The position numbers and the translations under genes are program-made. A DNA stretch of 64,000 nucleotides from Bin80 sp965203305 (GTDB taxonomy: Bacteria; Bacteroidota; Rhodothermia; Rhodothermales; Bin80): contig OZ241874.1 in the NCBI GenBank assembly GCA_965203305.1, positions 744,001 through 808,000 of the forward strand. The letters are read 5' to 3'. The notes below the pieces were generated by a model. The model was given only the letters and a program-made list of their open reading frames with translations, searched no databases and had not been told where the DNA came from. Below, one piece after another: positions 1 to 10,700 of this stretch (positions are counted from its first letter, which is position 1; each line of letters begins with the position of its first letter).

Positions 1-2703
1 GTTATACTGGTCAACTCCAATCCTGCGACCATCATGACCGATCCGATCACAGCAGATCGGATTTATCTGGAAGAATTGACAGCTGCCTCTATTCGCGATA
101 TCGTCAGGAAGGAACGCCCGGATGCAGTTCTGCCGACGATGGGGGGGCAGACCGGGCTGAACCTGGCGGATGAATTGCAGCGGCAGGGATACTGGGAGGA
201 GCAGGATGTGAAAGTGATCGGTGTGGATATTGATGCCATTCATATCACGGAAGACCGGCAGCAGTTTCGTGACCTGATGGAGAAGATCGGGGTAGATCAG
301 GCGAGAAGCCGGGTAGCCAAGAGCCTGCTGGAGGCAAAGGAAGTGATTCAGTCTCTAGGCGGGCTGCCTGTGGTAATTCGGCCATCCTTCACTCTGGGTG
401 GTGCAGGCGGTGGAATCATCTGGAGCTCGAAGGAGCTGGAGCGCAAAATTATGCGGGGACTGGAGCTCTCTCCGGTGCATGAAGTTCTGGTAGAGGAGTC
501 CGTATACGGATGGAAAGAATTTGAACTGGAGCTGCTGCGTGATCGCAATGACAACGTGATCATCATCTGTACGATTGAGAATGTGGATCCCATGGGGGTG
601 CACACAGGGGATTCCGTTACCGTTGCGCCGGCTCAGACGCTCACGGACAGGCAGTTTCAGCATATGCGGGATACAGCGATTCGCATGATGCGCTCCATCG
701 GAACATTCGCGGGCGGCTGCAATGTTCAGTTTGGAATCAATCCGGCAGATGGACGCATGATCGCCATTGAAATCAACCCGCGTGTATCCCGCTCTTCCGC
801 TCTGGCATCCAAAGCAACGGGATACCCGATTGCCAAGGTGGCGGCCCGGCTTGCGGTTGGCTATACGCTGGATGAACTCAAGAATGATGTGACCGAAACC
901 ACGAGTGCCTGCTTTGAGCCCGCCATTGATTATGTCGTGACCAAGATTCCACGATGGAATTTCGAGAAGTTTGAGGGAGTGGATGAAGAGCTGACTACGC
1001 AGATGAAGGCAGTTGGAGAGGTAATGTCAATCGGGCGGACCTTTACGGAAAGTCTGCAAAAAGCATGGCAGAGCCTGGAAATTGGTTATGCGGGGCTGGG
1101 GGGAGATCGTGACACTCCCAGGCGACCAGACGTACGTGAACGTCTGCGAAAATCCTACTGGGACCGAACCCTGCAGATCAAGAACGCATTTGCTCACGGA
1201 GCCTCTATGGATGAGGTGTACGACATCACACGGGTAGACTGCTGGTTCCTGCAGCAGATCAAAATGCTGGTTGATCTGGAAAAGGAAATCTGCAGGCTGC
1301 GTCTGCTGGACCTCACGCCGGACATGCTTCTGAATCTGAAACGACACGGATATTCGGATGTGCAGATTGCGTGGCTTGTCGCTGACGAGGTCACCGAAGA
1401 CGAAGTGAGAGAGGTCAGGCAGTCACATAATATCCAGTCCAAATTCTTGCTGGTGGATACATGTGCGGGGGAATTTCCGGCAATTACTCCCTATTTTTAT
1501 TCTTCGTACGAGAGTGCCACAGAGAGCCAAGCATCCGACCGAAAAAAAATCATCATACTTGGCAGCGGCCCCAACCGGATTGGGCAGGGGATTGAATTTG
1601 ACTATTCCTGTGTGCATGGAGTGCAGGCGGCACAGGAAATGGGACACGAGGCCATCATGGTGAACTGCAACCCGGAAACGGTCTCCACAGACTTTGATAT
1701 TGCCGACAAGCTCTATTTTGAGCCGGTATTCTGGGAACGGGTTCTGGATATCATTGAGCATGAGAAGCCGGAGGGCGTGATTGTGCAGCTTGGCGGACAG
1801 ACCGCACTGAAACTGGCAGGCAGGCTGTCGGAGCAGGGAATTCGAATTTTCGGCACTCCGTATGAACGGATGGATCTGGCCGAGAATCGGGGCAAGTTTT
1901 CGGAAATTCTTAAAGAACTGGACATTCCCTTCCCTCCGTACGGCATGGCCCGGACTGTGTATGAGGCCGTGCGTGTCGCTGAATCCATTGGGTATCCAAT
2001 TCTGGTGCGTCCCAGTTATGTACTGGGAGGGCAGGGGATGAGAATTGCCATCAACAAGGAAGAGGTGGAACGCTACGTCACAGATATCTACAAATTGTTG
2101 CCGGACAATGAGATTCTTCTGGATCTATTCTTGAATAACGGGATTGAGGTTGATGTGGATGCTGTGCGTGATGCCGACGGAGAAGTATGGATTACCGGGA
2201 TCATGCAGCACATTGAACCGGCAGGTGTTCACTCAGGAGATTCAACGGCCGTTCTGCCGCCCCACTCCCTGAGCAGGTCCGTTCTTGAGGCAATACGGGA
2301 GTACACGATTGCGATTGCCAACTACCTTGAGGTGCTCGGACTGATGAATGTACAGATGGTTGTTCAGGATGACTCGGTGTATGTGATTGAAGCAAATCCG
2401 CGTGCCTCCCGCACGGTTCCGTTCGTTGCAAAGGCAACAGGGATTCCCGTTGCCCGGATTGCCAGCAAGGTCATTCTGGGGGCCAAGCTCAAGGACTTTC
2501 GGAGCAAAGGAATGCTGGAGTCCAAACTGGAGGGATATGCTATCAAGGAACCTGTCTTCTCATGGTCCAAGTTTCCCGAGGTTCGCAAGGAACTGGGCCC
2601 GGAAATGAAATCCACCGGAGAAACCATTGCATTTGTAGACGCACTTACGGACAGGCACTACAAGCGTCCCTATGAAATGCGGAATCTGTATCTGTCACGG
2701 TAA
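1..2703 (+). CDS. carB: Carbamoyl-phosphate synthase large subunit, 5' end outside window
   Basis: Makes carbamoyl phosphate from bicarbonate, ammonia (from CarA-bound glutamine) and two ATP, for pyrimidine and arginine synthesis. The frame is open from base 1, where it reads VILVNSNPATIMTDP, a conserved stretch about 40 residues into CarB, so the start lies upstream. Two ATP-grasp halves are visible, each with its glycine-rich loop (RPSFTLGGAGGGI near residue 122; RPSYVLGGQGMRI near residue 670), with the oligomerisation segment between. The protein ends about 20 residues after the KSTGE motif, so the C-terminal MGS-like allosteric domain (about 130 residues in E. coli, binding UMP/ornithine) is absent. 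Shorter CarB proteins are, to my knowledge, usual in Bacteroidota, so this is probably not a truncation. yebC follows after 3 bases. Confidence 0.96.
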   Translation, partial: VILVNSNPATIMTDPITADRIYLEELTAASIRDIVRKERPDAVLPTMGGQTGLNLADELQRQGYWEEQDVKVIGVDIDAIHITEDRQQFRDLMEKIGVDQARSRVAKSLLEAKEVIQSLGGLPVVIRPSFTLGGAGGGIIWSSKELERKIMRGLELSPVHEVLVEESVYGWKEFELELLRDRNDNVIIICTIENVDPMGVHTGDSVTVAPAQTLTDRQFQHMRDTAIRMMRSIGTFAGGCNVQFGINPADGRMIAIEINPRVSRSSALASKATGYPIAKVAARLAVGYTLDELKNDVTETTSACFEPAIDYVVTKIPRWNFEKFEGVDEELTTQMKAVGEVMSIGRTFTESLQKAWQSLEIGYAGLGGDRDTPRRPDVRERLRKSYWDRTLQIKNAFAHGASMDEVYDITRVDCWFLQQIKMLVDLEKEICRLRLLDLTPDMLLNLKRHGYSDVQIAWLVADEVTEDEVREVRQSHNIQSKFLLVDTCAGEFPAITPYFYSSYESATESQASDRKKIIILGSGPNRIGQGIEFDYSCVHGVQAAQEMGHEAIMVNCNPETVSTDFDIADKLYFEPVFWERVLDIIEHEKPEGVIVQLGGQTALKLAGRLSEQGIRIFGTPYERMDLAENRGKFSEILKELDIPFPPYGMARTVYEAVRVAESIGYPILVRPSYVLGGQGMRIAINKEEVERYVTDIYKLLPDNEILLDLFLNNGIEVDVDAVRDADGEVWITGIMQHIEPAGVHSGDSTAVLPPHSLSRSVLEAIREYTIAIANYLEVLGLMNVQMVVQDDSVYVIEANPRASRTVPFVAKATGIPVARIASKVILGAKLKDFRSKGMLESKLEGYAIKEPVFSWSKFPEVRKELGPEMKSTGETIAFVDALTDRHYKRPYEMRNLYLSR

Positions 2704-2706
2704 CAG

Positions 2707-3426
2707 ATGGCTGGACACAATAAGTGGTCAAAAGTAAAGCGTCAAAAGGCAGTTACAGACAGCCGGCGTTCAAAGGCATGGGCGGTGATTACCCGGGATA
2801 TCATGGTAGCCTCTCGGGAGGGTGGCAAGGATCCGTCAATGAATGCAAAGCTCTCCCTGGCCATTCAAAAAGCCAAGGGCAAGAATATGCCCAAGGAGAA
2901 TATTGAACGGGCGATCAAGCGGGGAGCCGGAGAAATTGAGGGGCAGGACTATAGGGAATGTACCTATGAGGGATACAGCGCACATGGAGTTGCGGTGATG
3001 GTGGATGCACTGACCGACAATACGAATCGTACCGTTGCGGATGTTCGCGCTGTATTTTCCAAGAGCGGGGGGAATCTGGCAAAATCGGGAAGCGTTGCCT
3101 ATTTGTTCGAACGAAAGGGGGTCATTCAGATTCCCTCTGACGGTGTTGATGAACTGGAGCTTCTGGAGTTGGCCGCGGAGGCAGGGGCAGAAGAAGTGGA
3201 AGGAGATAGCGACATGTTCGTGGTGATCACACCTGTGGAAGAGTTTGAAGAGGTACAGGCTCAAATTGCGAGTTCAGGAATTGAAATTGACGAGTCCCGT
3301 CTGGTTCGCATTCCAACCACTACGGTTCAAAAAAGCCCGGATCAGGTTCGCCAGACGGAAGCCCTGGTGGCAAAGCTGGACGATCTGCAGGATGTGCAGG
3401 AGGTCTTTACCAATCTGGAGATATAA
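2707..3426 (+). CDS. yebC: YebC/PmpR (TACO1) family protein
   Basis: Full-length 239-residue YebC/PmpR family member. It opens with the signature MAGHNKWSKVKRQK and keeps the Lys/Arg-rich N-terminal domain, the KGKNMPKENIERAIKRG helix region and the acidic GAEEVEGD segment of the middle domain. Members were long described as DNA-binding regulators of ruvC-linked genes; more recent work places the family, like mitochondrial TACO1, in translation of difficult peptides. It lies 3 bases after carB and its TAA overlaps the ruvC ATG by one base, so all three are probably one transcript. The yebC-ruvC pairing is common across bacteria and supports both assignments. Confidence 0.95.
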   Translation: MAGHNKWSKVKRQKAVTDSRRSKAWAVITRDIMVASREGGKDPSMNAKLSLAIQKAKGKNMPKENIERAIKRGAGEIEGQDYRECTYEGYSAHGVAVMVDALTDNTNRTVADVRAVFSKSGGNLAKSGSVAYLFERKGVIQIPSDGVDELELLELAAEAGAEEVEGDSDMFVVITPVEEFEEVQAQIASSGIEIDESRLVRIPTTTVQKSPDQVRQTEALVAKLDDLQDVQEVFTNLEI

Positions 3427-3968
3427 TGCGGGTACTGGGCATAGATCCCGGCTCCTCACAGACCGGGTATGGGGTCATTGACGAGTGCAATCATGTACAC
3501 GGGTTTGGAGTGGTGGCACTTACAGGGGATCACATGCTTCGAATTCAGACGATCTATCACGAAGTGACTCGGCTTGTTACCCAGTTAAAACCTGATACCT
3601 GTGCCATTGAGATGCCTGTATATGGCAGAAACCCACAGGCAATGCTCAAACTGGGCCGTGCCCAGGCAGCGGCCATGCTGGCAATTCTGAACAAGGGGGT
3701 CTCTGTGGCGCAATACACGCCAAAGATGGTGAAGCGGTCCATGACGGGGAATGGCAATGCAAGCAAAGAACAGGTTGCCTACATGGTGACCAGTCTGCTA
3801 AAATTCAAGGGGCTGAAAGACGGAGTTCCCTACGACGCATCGGATGCTCTCGCGGTGGCATTCTGCCACAAGGAGCGGGAATTAACAGGAAAGCAGCCGG
3901 GGCAGGCTCACTACAGTGGATGGGCTGCCTTTGTCCGGGAAAATCCAGACCGGGTCATGGAGAAGTAA
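3426..3968 (+). CDS. ruvC: Crossover junction endodeoxyribonuclease RuvC
   Basis: Holliday-junction resolvase, a dimeric Mg-dependent nuclease that cuts four-way junctions delivered by RuvAB. The RNase H-like fold residues are visible: Asp7 in GIDPGSSQTGYG, the Glu in CAIEMPVYGRNPQAMLKLGR, and the paired acidic residues near the C-terminus in PYDASDALAVAFCH. At 180 residues it is the usual family length. The ATG overlaps the yebC stop (TAATG), implying translational coupling. ruvA and ruvB are not in the window. No terminator is obvious in the 60 bases downstream. Confidence 0.95.
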   Translation: MRVLGIDPGSSQTGYGVIDECNHVHGFGVVALTGDHMLRIQTIYHEVTRLVTQLKPDTCAIEMPVYGRNPQAMLKLGRAQAAAMLAILNKGVSVAQYTPKMVKRSMTGNGNASKEQVAYMVTSLLKFKGLKDGVPYDASDALAVAFCHKERELTGKQPGQAHYSGWAAFVRENPDRVMEK

Positions 3969-4027
3969 GTTCGAAAGCCTGAACTTTCTATCAGTAATCT
4001 CGTTAGCAGGGGTTTGCATAATAAAAT

Positions 4028-4315
4028 TTGTCTGTAATCGTGTCAAGAAAATCCAAGAGAAACGGCGAAGTTGAGCTGGATCAACTTCCGGTTGTCCATG
4101 TCTTTCACTGGAAAAGCAGGTCTAGAGCATCCCCGAAGAAAGGAGAGCTTGTATATTATGGGCCCTATCCGACTGCATACGGAATTGGAGAGGTTCAGAA
4201 TGTGACCAAAGGGCTGATTGCCGTTGATTTTCGAGGCAGCGGGAGTGCTCGTGTGCATGAGGATGTGATTCATGAGCGTTACCTTGTCCCGCTTAAGGAA
4301 GCTGTTGCGCAGTAA
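4028..4315 (+). CDS. Hypothetical 95-residue protein
   Basis: I do not recognise the family. The frame begins with TTG at 4028 (alternative GTG at 4040). The product is basic at the N-terminus (SRKSKRNGE) and contains a compact, beta-rich looking region, GELVYYGPYPTAYGIGEVQN, followed by DFRGSGSARVHEDVIHERYLVPL. No signal peptide, membrane segment or cysteine motif is visible. The 60-base gap from ruvC and the weak start leave its transcription unit unclear. It could be a small DNA- or RNA-binding protein, but nothing in the sequence proves that. Codon use looks like that of neighbouring genes, supporting a real coding region. Confidence 0.55.
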   Translation: MSVIVSRKSKRNGEVELDQLPVVHVFHWKSRSRASPKKGELVYYGPYPTAYGIGEVQNVTKGLIAVDFRGSGSARVHEDVIHERYLVPLKEAVAQ

Positions 4316-4653
4316 TCGCAAGAGTATTCTCTCTGATCACATTGTTGATTTAGGGAGAGCTCTTGGCACAGAGGCAGTTTACAGAGCCTTTGTTGGCTGT
4401 GAAAATCTGTTTTTAGGGGTTCCTGAATCCTCATGGCAAACTCACACAGATATAAAAATCGGGGGTGGATCCCATTTTTCGCGGGCTGTTTGTCCATGTG
4501 GGTATTTAAACAGTTTGGGTACATATAGTTGGCGAGGAGACCTCGCGTTTCGGGTACAAAGACAGATGTAGCGGCTTGTTGGGTGCGTGGGGCAAGTGGG
4601 TTCGTGTTTGGCTGGATTGTGTCCAAGAACGGAAGACAGGCTTCCTTGCAACG
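4316..4653. other. Intergenic stretch, nothing recognised
   Basis: 338 bases between the hypothetical gene and the broken ATPase. No convincing reading frame, tRNA fold or repeat was seen. It probably holds the promoter of the ATPase gene, but no clear box stands out. Confidence 0.4.
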
Positions 4654-5928
4654 ATGTCAGACATGAACATCCCTTCTGTAGATATGGATGAGTTGCACCC
4701 CGGCGGAGAAGTACCGGAATCCCCGGATGATCGGGGAGAGACTCCATACTTCCACGGATGCAAAAACATATTGGACAAGTTTCAGGACAGGCTATTCAAG
4801 TCATTCTCAAATTCTGGAAATGGCGGAACCATTCTTCTGTTCCAGGGACCTCCTGGGGTAGGCAAAACAGCACTTCTGGCCGAATGCTGCAAAATTGCGG
4901 AAGCGAATGGCTGGATCACGGCGGAAATCAATCCAGAGGCACTCTGGGACATGAGATCGCTGAAACACTGTTTGGGGACTGCCAGGGGCGGGAAGGTCAA
5001 GGAAGTGAATATTGGAGCAAACATGAGCATTTTCGGGGTGAACATCGGAGTGGTTTTCAACCAAGATGCTCCCTTGCCCTTGGAGGCACTTACGGGAGAT
5101 CATGAGCCCCTCCTGCTCATACTGGACGAAGCGCAGCGTCTGGGGAAACCTAGGATGCCTCCCGCCGGAAAAATCGAAGATGCAACTACGATTCTGGAGA
5201 ACATACACAACGGGAAAATGAAACGACCGTTAGTGCTGCTGACTGCGGGGCTTGGAGATACATTGCAGGGGTTCCAGTCCCTGTTTATATCCAGGTTCAA
5301 GAACAATTGTTATTATGAGCTCAAGGCATTAACGAAGGGCGAGGAACAGGCGATAATTGAGGACTGGTTCCAGAAGCAGGGAAGGGTGACCGGGGACATG
5401 ACCGAATGGACTCACAGGATTATGGAAGAGACATACGGGTGAGGACACCACATCATCTCCTATGTGGAACCTGCACTGGATCAGCTAAGTCTGGGGGGTG
5501 GGGAGATGGCTGCAGAAGGACTGGATCATGTCATGGAGCAGGGGCGGAAAAATCGTATGGCATACTATGCCGAGAGAACGAAAGGGATGCAGGATGATCA
5601 CATTGTTTGCTTGGTGGAAATGTTCCGCGACATCCCCATAGACCAGGGATTCCTCCGGCAAGACCTTGTCGCAGAGTTGGGGGAACCAGGGTTTACCAGG
5701 GCCTTGGCAAGGGGGGGTCTCTATTTCAACGATCCGTGGTATACGATCCCCATCCCGTCCATGTACGACTGCATGGTAAAGAGGGCACAGAAAATTCGTG
5801 AGGCCGCGTTGAGATACAAACGGGTCAAGGAACGACAGCAGGGCAAGTATGCGGGAGGACTGGAACAGGGTGTGCAGAACGAAAATCGGGGCAGAGACTC
5901 CGTTTCAGGGACAGAGATAGGGTATTAG
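4654..5928 (+). pseudogene. AAA-type ATPase interrupted by an in-frame TGA
   Basis: One continuous reading frame from ATG 4654 to the stop at 5928, broken only by TGA at 5440-5442. The first part has a Walker A motif (GPPGVGKTAL), a Walker B-like LLLILDEAQRLG and a sensor-like segment PLVLLTAGLGDT, as in orphan archaeal/bacterial AAA ATPases. Immediately after the TGA the same frame resumes with GHHIISYVEPALDQLS, exactly the type of helical segment that follows such domains, so the TGA probably replaces a Trp TGG (a one-base change). The second half alone could start at ATG 5506, or the gene may be dead. A TTG 78 bases upstream of ATG 4654 is also in frame. Substrate and role are unknown. Confidence 0.7.
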
Positions 5929-6003
5929 GGGAACTTCGGGGCGATCAGTGAAGAGTTGCTGATTACGCGGTTATCATCCGACACATCGGAAGAGTAGTTT
6001 GTT

Positions 6004-6620
6004 TTGCGGATACCCCCGTGTTTCGTGGCGGATTTTGCCAGTAGGAAGGGAAAGAAAGGCATGCATGCAGATTCGGGGATAAAGGTGAGGCATAATGTGA
6101 TGCTCCTGAGGGAGACGACTTTACTATACGGGGATAACGGATGCCAAGAAAGAAAAAGGGATGCGTATCAGGTTCATGTGGTCTTGGCTCTGCTGCAGTT
6201 CCAAGAGAGACTGCCGGTCACCTGCGAACTGTTTCTTGGCAATACGACGGATGTGAAGATGCTGGAACTCGTCCTGGAGCAACTTAAGCAACGGTTTGCC
6301 TTGGACCGGATCACTATCGCTGCGGATGCAGGACTGTTGAGCGAGAAGAATCTGGCAATTTTGCGCAGTTTTGGGTGCGACTATGTGGTCGTCGCGCTTC
6401 TGCGGTCTCTGAATAAAGCACAGATCAAGACCAGTACAGGGAGTTATAGCGGGTTGAGGAAGGCTTCCGTGTGTTGAAGCATACCATGGCCGTACATCCA
6501 ATCTTTCACTGGGGACACAACGGCACAGGTTCACATTGTTTGGGGCCAAAGAGCGGTTGAGTGAGGAGAGAATTCTGACCGAACTCCACAATCTGCGACC
6601 GGGGAGCCGAAACCGCATAT
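6004..6620 (+). pseudogene. Remnant of an IS1634/IS4-type DDE transposase
   Basis: The middle of this stretch reads RLPVTCELFLGNTTDVKMLE, then LEQLKQRFALDRITIAADAGLLSEKNLAIL and FGCDYVV, which matches the core of IS1634-type transposases around the second catalytic Asp (IAADAGLL). The frame is disrupted on both sides: the region before it (TTLLYGDNGCQERKRDAY) looks frameshifted, and after the stop at 6477 recognisable pieces such as GAKERLSEERI continue in another frame near 6540. No intact ends or target duplications were found. It is an old, inactive insertion. Confidence 0.6.
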
Positions 6621-6845
6621 CTGATTCCCTCCAAACCGACTCTGGAGGGGATAAAGCTCTACCGGGCGGGTGGCAGAGACCTTACAGGGACAGACGGTAT
6701 CGTTCAAGCCAGGAAAGCTCGCCTGACAGCCCCTCTCCTTGCGGTTGTCCTTCAAAGAATCTGCCTGGAATTCCGTCAGATGTAATGTTCAGTTTTTCCG
6801 AAAATCGTCCTCCAGGGTGGGCAAACTGACCGGCAAAGTCAGGAT

Positions 6846-6942
6846 GAGCCTCTTGTAAAAATCCCAGATGACGGAGAAATATCGCTCTGAGAGTGCTTAC
6901 AGGCACATTGGGTAAGTATACAGATGTTTTTGCAAGAGCCTC
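6846..6942 (+). repeat. MITE-like repeat, copy 1 (best preserved)
   Basis: 97-base element whose ends are inverted copies: GAGCCTCTTGTAAAAATC at the left and, on the opposite strand, GAGGCTCTTGCAAAAACATC at the right. The interior (around GATGACGGAGAAATATCGCTC) recurs at about 29.4, 46.4, 58.8, 60.5 and 61.2 kb in both orientations. It has no coding capacity. Size and ends fit a miniature inverted-repeat element moved by a DDE transposase encoded elsewhere. Confidence 0.7.
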
Positions 6943-7016
6943 GGATGTTGTACAAGATACATCGAATCTCTGGAAGATTCTGGAAATCTGCGGGATTTAG
7001 CCTTCTGCAACTAGCA

Positions 7017-7046
7017 GGTACGCCCGCATTGAGATGCGGGCGTACC
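7017..7046 (-). terminator. Terminator-like hairpin downstream of ssrA
   Basis: Perfect 13-bp stem (GGTACGCCCGCAT/ATGCGGGCGTACC) around a 4-base loop, directly beyond the 3' end of the tmRNA gene on the minus strand. The expected U-run is weak, so termination or 3'-end protection is inferred from position and stem strength. Confidence 0.6.
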
Positions 7047-7051
7047 ATTTG

Positions 7052-7418
7052 TGGAGATGCCGGGGATCGAACCCGGGTCCGAAAGGTCGGACAAGCAAGC
7101 GTCTACATGTGTAGGTCGCAACTCTTGTCTCGCCGAAACCTTGGCGTACGACCCAATCCGGGTATCGGCAAAGGCTGATCAGTACCACCATTCAGGATAC
7201 AGCCGGAATCCAGAACGGAGTGCTCACACAAGGCGATGCCTTCCATGCCACCTGTGAGCGGAGCATACATGGAAGACAGATGGCGGGGTTATGCCGCCAT
7301 CGCGTACGAATAATCGTTCGCAGTTACAGGTTTTCTGACGAGATTTACGAGCCCGAGTCAGACTGGCTCGACATGCAACTTGTTGCACGATGCCATTCGT
7401 CGAGACCTGATCATCCCC
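7052..7418 (-). ncRNA. ssrA: Transfer-messenger RNA (tmRNA)
   Basis: Rescues stalled ribosomes together with SmpB. On the minus strand the 5' end reads GGGGATGATCAGGTCTCGAC and the 3' end GGTTCGATCCCCGGCATCTCCA; the first seven bases pair with CATCTCC to give the acceptor stem, and the T-arm GTTCGATCC is exact. CCA is not encoded. The tag frame at 7321-7289 reads GCG AAC GAT TAT TCG TAC GCG ATG GCG GCA TAA, giving the tag peptide ANDYSYAMAA, ending in the degradation signal Ala-Ala. Length is about 367 bases, the usual size for one-piece tmRNA. A strong hairpin follows at 7017-7046. Confidence 0.96.
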
Positions 7419-7650
7419 ATGCCACTGAATACCACCATGTGTACGGAAGGTTGCAAAACGCCAGAAAAATATTTTTAACCGCTCCATCTGTCCCCGCATC
7501 CACGATGGCTCATGAATCCATTTTTTATACATGAGCCCCCTTCCGTTCTCTGCCAGTCTTAAAATCGTCTCCTGTGCTTTCATGCGGAGCAAGTTGTTGA
7601 GGACAGGGATCGCGCCCGTCACAGCCTTCTGAACCTGCTCCCCACAAACC

Positions 7651-7694
7651 CGGAGCACCCCGATACGTCATCATAGCGTAACCGGGGTGCTCCG
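7651..7694 (-). terminator. Terminator of copy A
   Basis: Inverted repeat CGGAGCACCCCG ... CGGGGTGCTCCG just beyond the stop codon of the minus-strand secreted-protein gene. A nearly identical stem follows copy C at 61298-61331 and a diverged one follows copy B at 29904-29945. Confidence 0.65.
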
Positions 7695-7717
7695 TTTGAA
7701 CAGACTCCGCCATCCTA

Positions 7718-10700
7718 TTACTTCACGAGCGTCATGCGTCCGGTCTTCACATGCTGCTGCTCGGTTCCGGTTGCAATCAGCCGGTACAGGTAGGTTCCGC
7801 TTGCCAGACTGCTCACATGGAGTTCTATGCTCCGGTTTGCCCCTGCCTCCATCTCCTGTGCTGGTAGCGTGATCACCTCCCGTCCCAGCATGTCTACAAT
7901 CTGGATTTGCACCTGCGCACGCTCCGGCAGGTCAAACTGGACTTGTGTACTTGGATTGAATGGGTTCGGATAGTTGCCATGCAACGCAAACTCCTTCGGA
8001 AGCTCGGCTATTTCGCTCTCTGCGCCGGTCACCGTCTGTACCGGGACGATCTCCCCATTCCTGTCCACTCCCAGAATCGTCAGATCATTCCGAATCCCGG
8101 ACAGGTTCAGCATCAGTGTCTGCCCTCCGTACCCGTTCAGGTCCAGCTCGTAGAACTCCTCTACAGCTCCATCTGCAGATTTCACATGCATGACCTGCAC
8201 TGACGGATCCAGCGAGGCGTATCGCCGGGTCTCCTCATCCAGCATCAGATTCCCCGCCAGGTTCATCACCGGCATCATGGGATCAGTCGGGTCCATCACC
8301 TGCACCTGCGCTGCTCCGAGATCTGCCGATCCGTGTACCAGTCGCACCTCTGCCTTGCCCGAGACTGACGATACCATCCTCATCTCCAGCACCTTCAGCT
8401 TTGGATCCGCCAGGCTTCCGTGTACAATCACGGCATAATTTCTGTCTTGCGTCAGCGATACCGTATCCGTGATTGCCTGCGCTGCCGGAGCTCCCACCGG
8501 CTGGATCGTCAGATCTAGGTTTCCTGCTCCCACCGGACGATAGGCGGTTGCACTTCTAAAGGAGAGTCCACTCTGGATGTCCCCCAGATTCAGATCCACT
8601 ACTTCTGATCCCGGCAGGTTATGGATGAACTGGATCATGGCCCGTCCTCCACTCAGATCTGCTAGATCAATCGGATTCTCACTCCCGTTCGCAGCAATCC
8701 CAAAGATAGCACAGGTGCCCAGACCAACCCCCTCCTGCGTCAGATTCACTACCCCGTTGATATACCCGTTCACGGCAAATGATTCCGCATCCGCCTGTCC
8801 GGGAACCCGTCCCGCCAGCTTCGGATTCTTCCACATGCAGTCCCATTGCACGATCCGCAGTCCGCTGGCATCCGCCACATTCTGGAGTCCCTCCGCCGCG
8901 ATCCGAAGGTTTGCGTTCGTCGGCAACTCCTCCTCTCCCAGATCAATCTTCCAGAACAGGTTCGCATGCACATTCAGGGTCAGACTTTCTCCCGCCGTTG
9001 GGACCGTGAGGTTCTCTGCGGGCCATGCCGGCATGGTTCCGTCCGGCACCATGACCGGAGTCACGGTCACTGCGGTCGTGTCATTCAGGTCTGAGGGCAG
9101 TTGCAGGATGAGCGGGCGATAGTGCGATATCTCCCCCATCTCCATTCCCACCGGGAACAGATACCCCCCGCTCTTGAAGCCGTCTCCTGCCGTCCCCTGT
9201 AACAGGTACCGAGCTACCGGACCGCCGATATACGACTGCCGGGAACCACGCAGGATCGTGGCCTTGCACTCCTCGTCATTATCTGCCCCACACTTGCTCC
9301 CTTCCTGCGCTGACAGCCGACCGCGGAGCTCCTGCTCCCCCTGCACATTCTGCACCGTCCATGTAAACATGCTGTCCATCGGCATGCTGTGGATTTTCCC
9401 CCGACGAAGCGTCAAGGTGGCACTCCTTTCTTGCATTACATCGCTCTTGAGGGCAAGCCCCATCGGGTTGTCCACCACCACACTGTACAGTGCTGTCGTA
9501 TCCCCGGTCATGACCTCCTGTACCTCCTTTCCCTTGAATTCCAGCTTCGCATGCAGCTTCCCCTTCTTCGCAAACTGGAAGTCCCCGTGCACCACCAGCA
9601 TTGGCATCGCACTCGCGGTCGTTTCCATCTCGTACCGATACGCATCCGCAGACACCCGAACATCGCCCAGCACCGTCTTTGTCGTCATCGGATGCAGCTT
9701 CACTCCTGAAAGTTGCAGATTTGCACTGTCCTTTCTCCCTTTGTCCTGCGTGAAGTTCCCCTGGATCACCACCGCCCGTTTCACACTGTTGCTGCTACGC
9801 TCGGTGTTCAGTCCACCCGTGCCCCGAAGCGTCAGATCACCGCTAAACACAAGACGGTCTATGGTGAATGGAAAGATCGTCGCCGACTCCAGCAGGACAT
9901 CCCCCTTGATGGTCATCTGTTTTCCGTTCGTGAACACACGTCCGTGCTTCGCCGACAGACTGTCTATCACCAGCACTTGACTCATCTCCGAGGGATGCAG
10001 GATTTGCAGAGTTCCGTAGACATTGTTCGCGGGTCCACTCGCATTCGGGGTCTTGGTCCCGTCAAAGGTCACCGTCCCTAACTTGCTGGCAGAACGGATA
10101 CGGGTGTACTTGCTCCCTTTCGGCACATGCACAGTCCCGTTCAGGATTCCGGGAAGCATCAGACTCACCTCGGGTAACGAGCCAAGTACCCGTCCATTTT
10201 GCTTCTTCGTATCCTCCGGGCCCAGTAGCAGCGTACCTGTTCCCAGATCCATCGCGGCCTCCTTGGCCACCGTTACCTGGGCCGTGTTTCCTGCATATGC
10301 CCCACCACTTACCCGCCCCAGTACCTGCAGATCGCCTCCTCCGGTCACAAGTTTGCTCTTGCCGTTCACCGTCACCTTCCCATGGACCACCACATCCTGT
10401 CCCTTGGTATGCAATTCACCTGTCGTGACCACGACGCTGTAGTTGTCCACATATGTGAGCGCATCAGCACCGGCACGATCCAGGGAAGAGGTGCCCACCG
10501 TCAGTGCTCCGTCCACCGTCAGCTTCCCCTTGGTGACCATCAGCTTCCCAGGCAGCGAGCGACTGCCCGGTGCCATGATCTCCGCCTTCGCATGATTCAC
10601 GGTCACATCCCGCGGGTCAAACCATTCCAGATCCCCCTCCTTCACCTCCCGCGCACCCGGGGTGATGTAGGTCAACATATACCGGTCATTCCTGTCGGCC

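Noticed and set aside
5440..5442. Genetic code change with TGA read as Trp
   Set aside because: TGA ends several intact genes in the window (for example the stop at 18844-18846) and TGG is used for Trp throughout.
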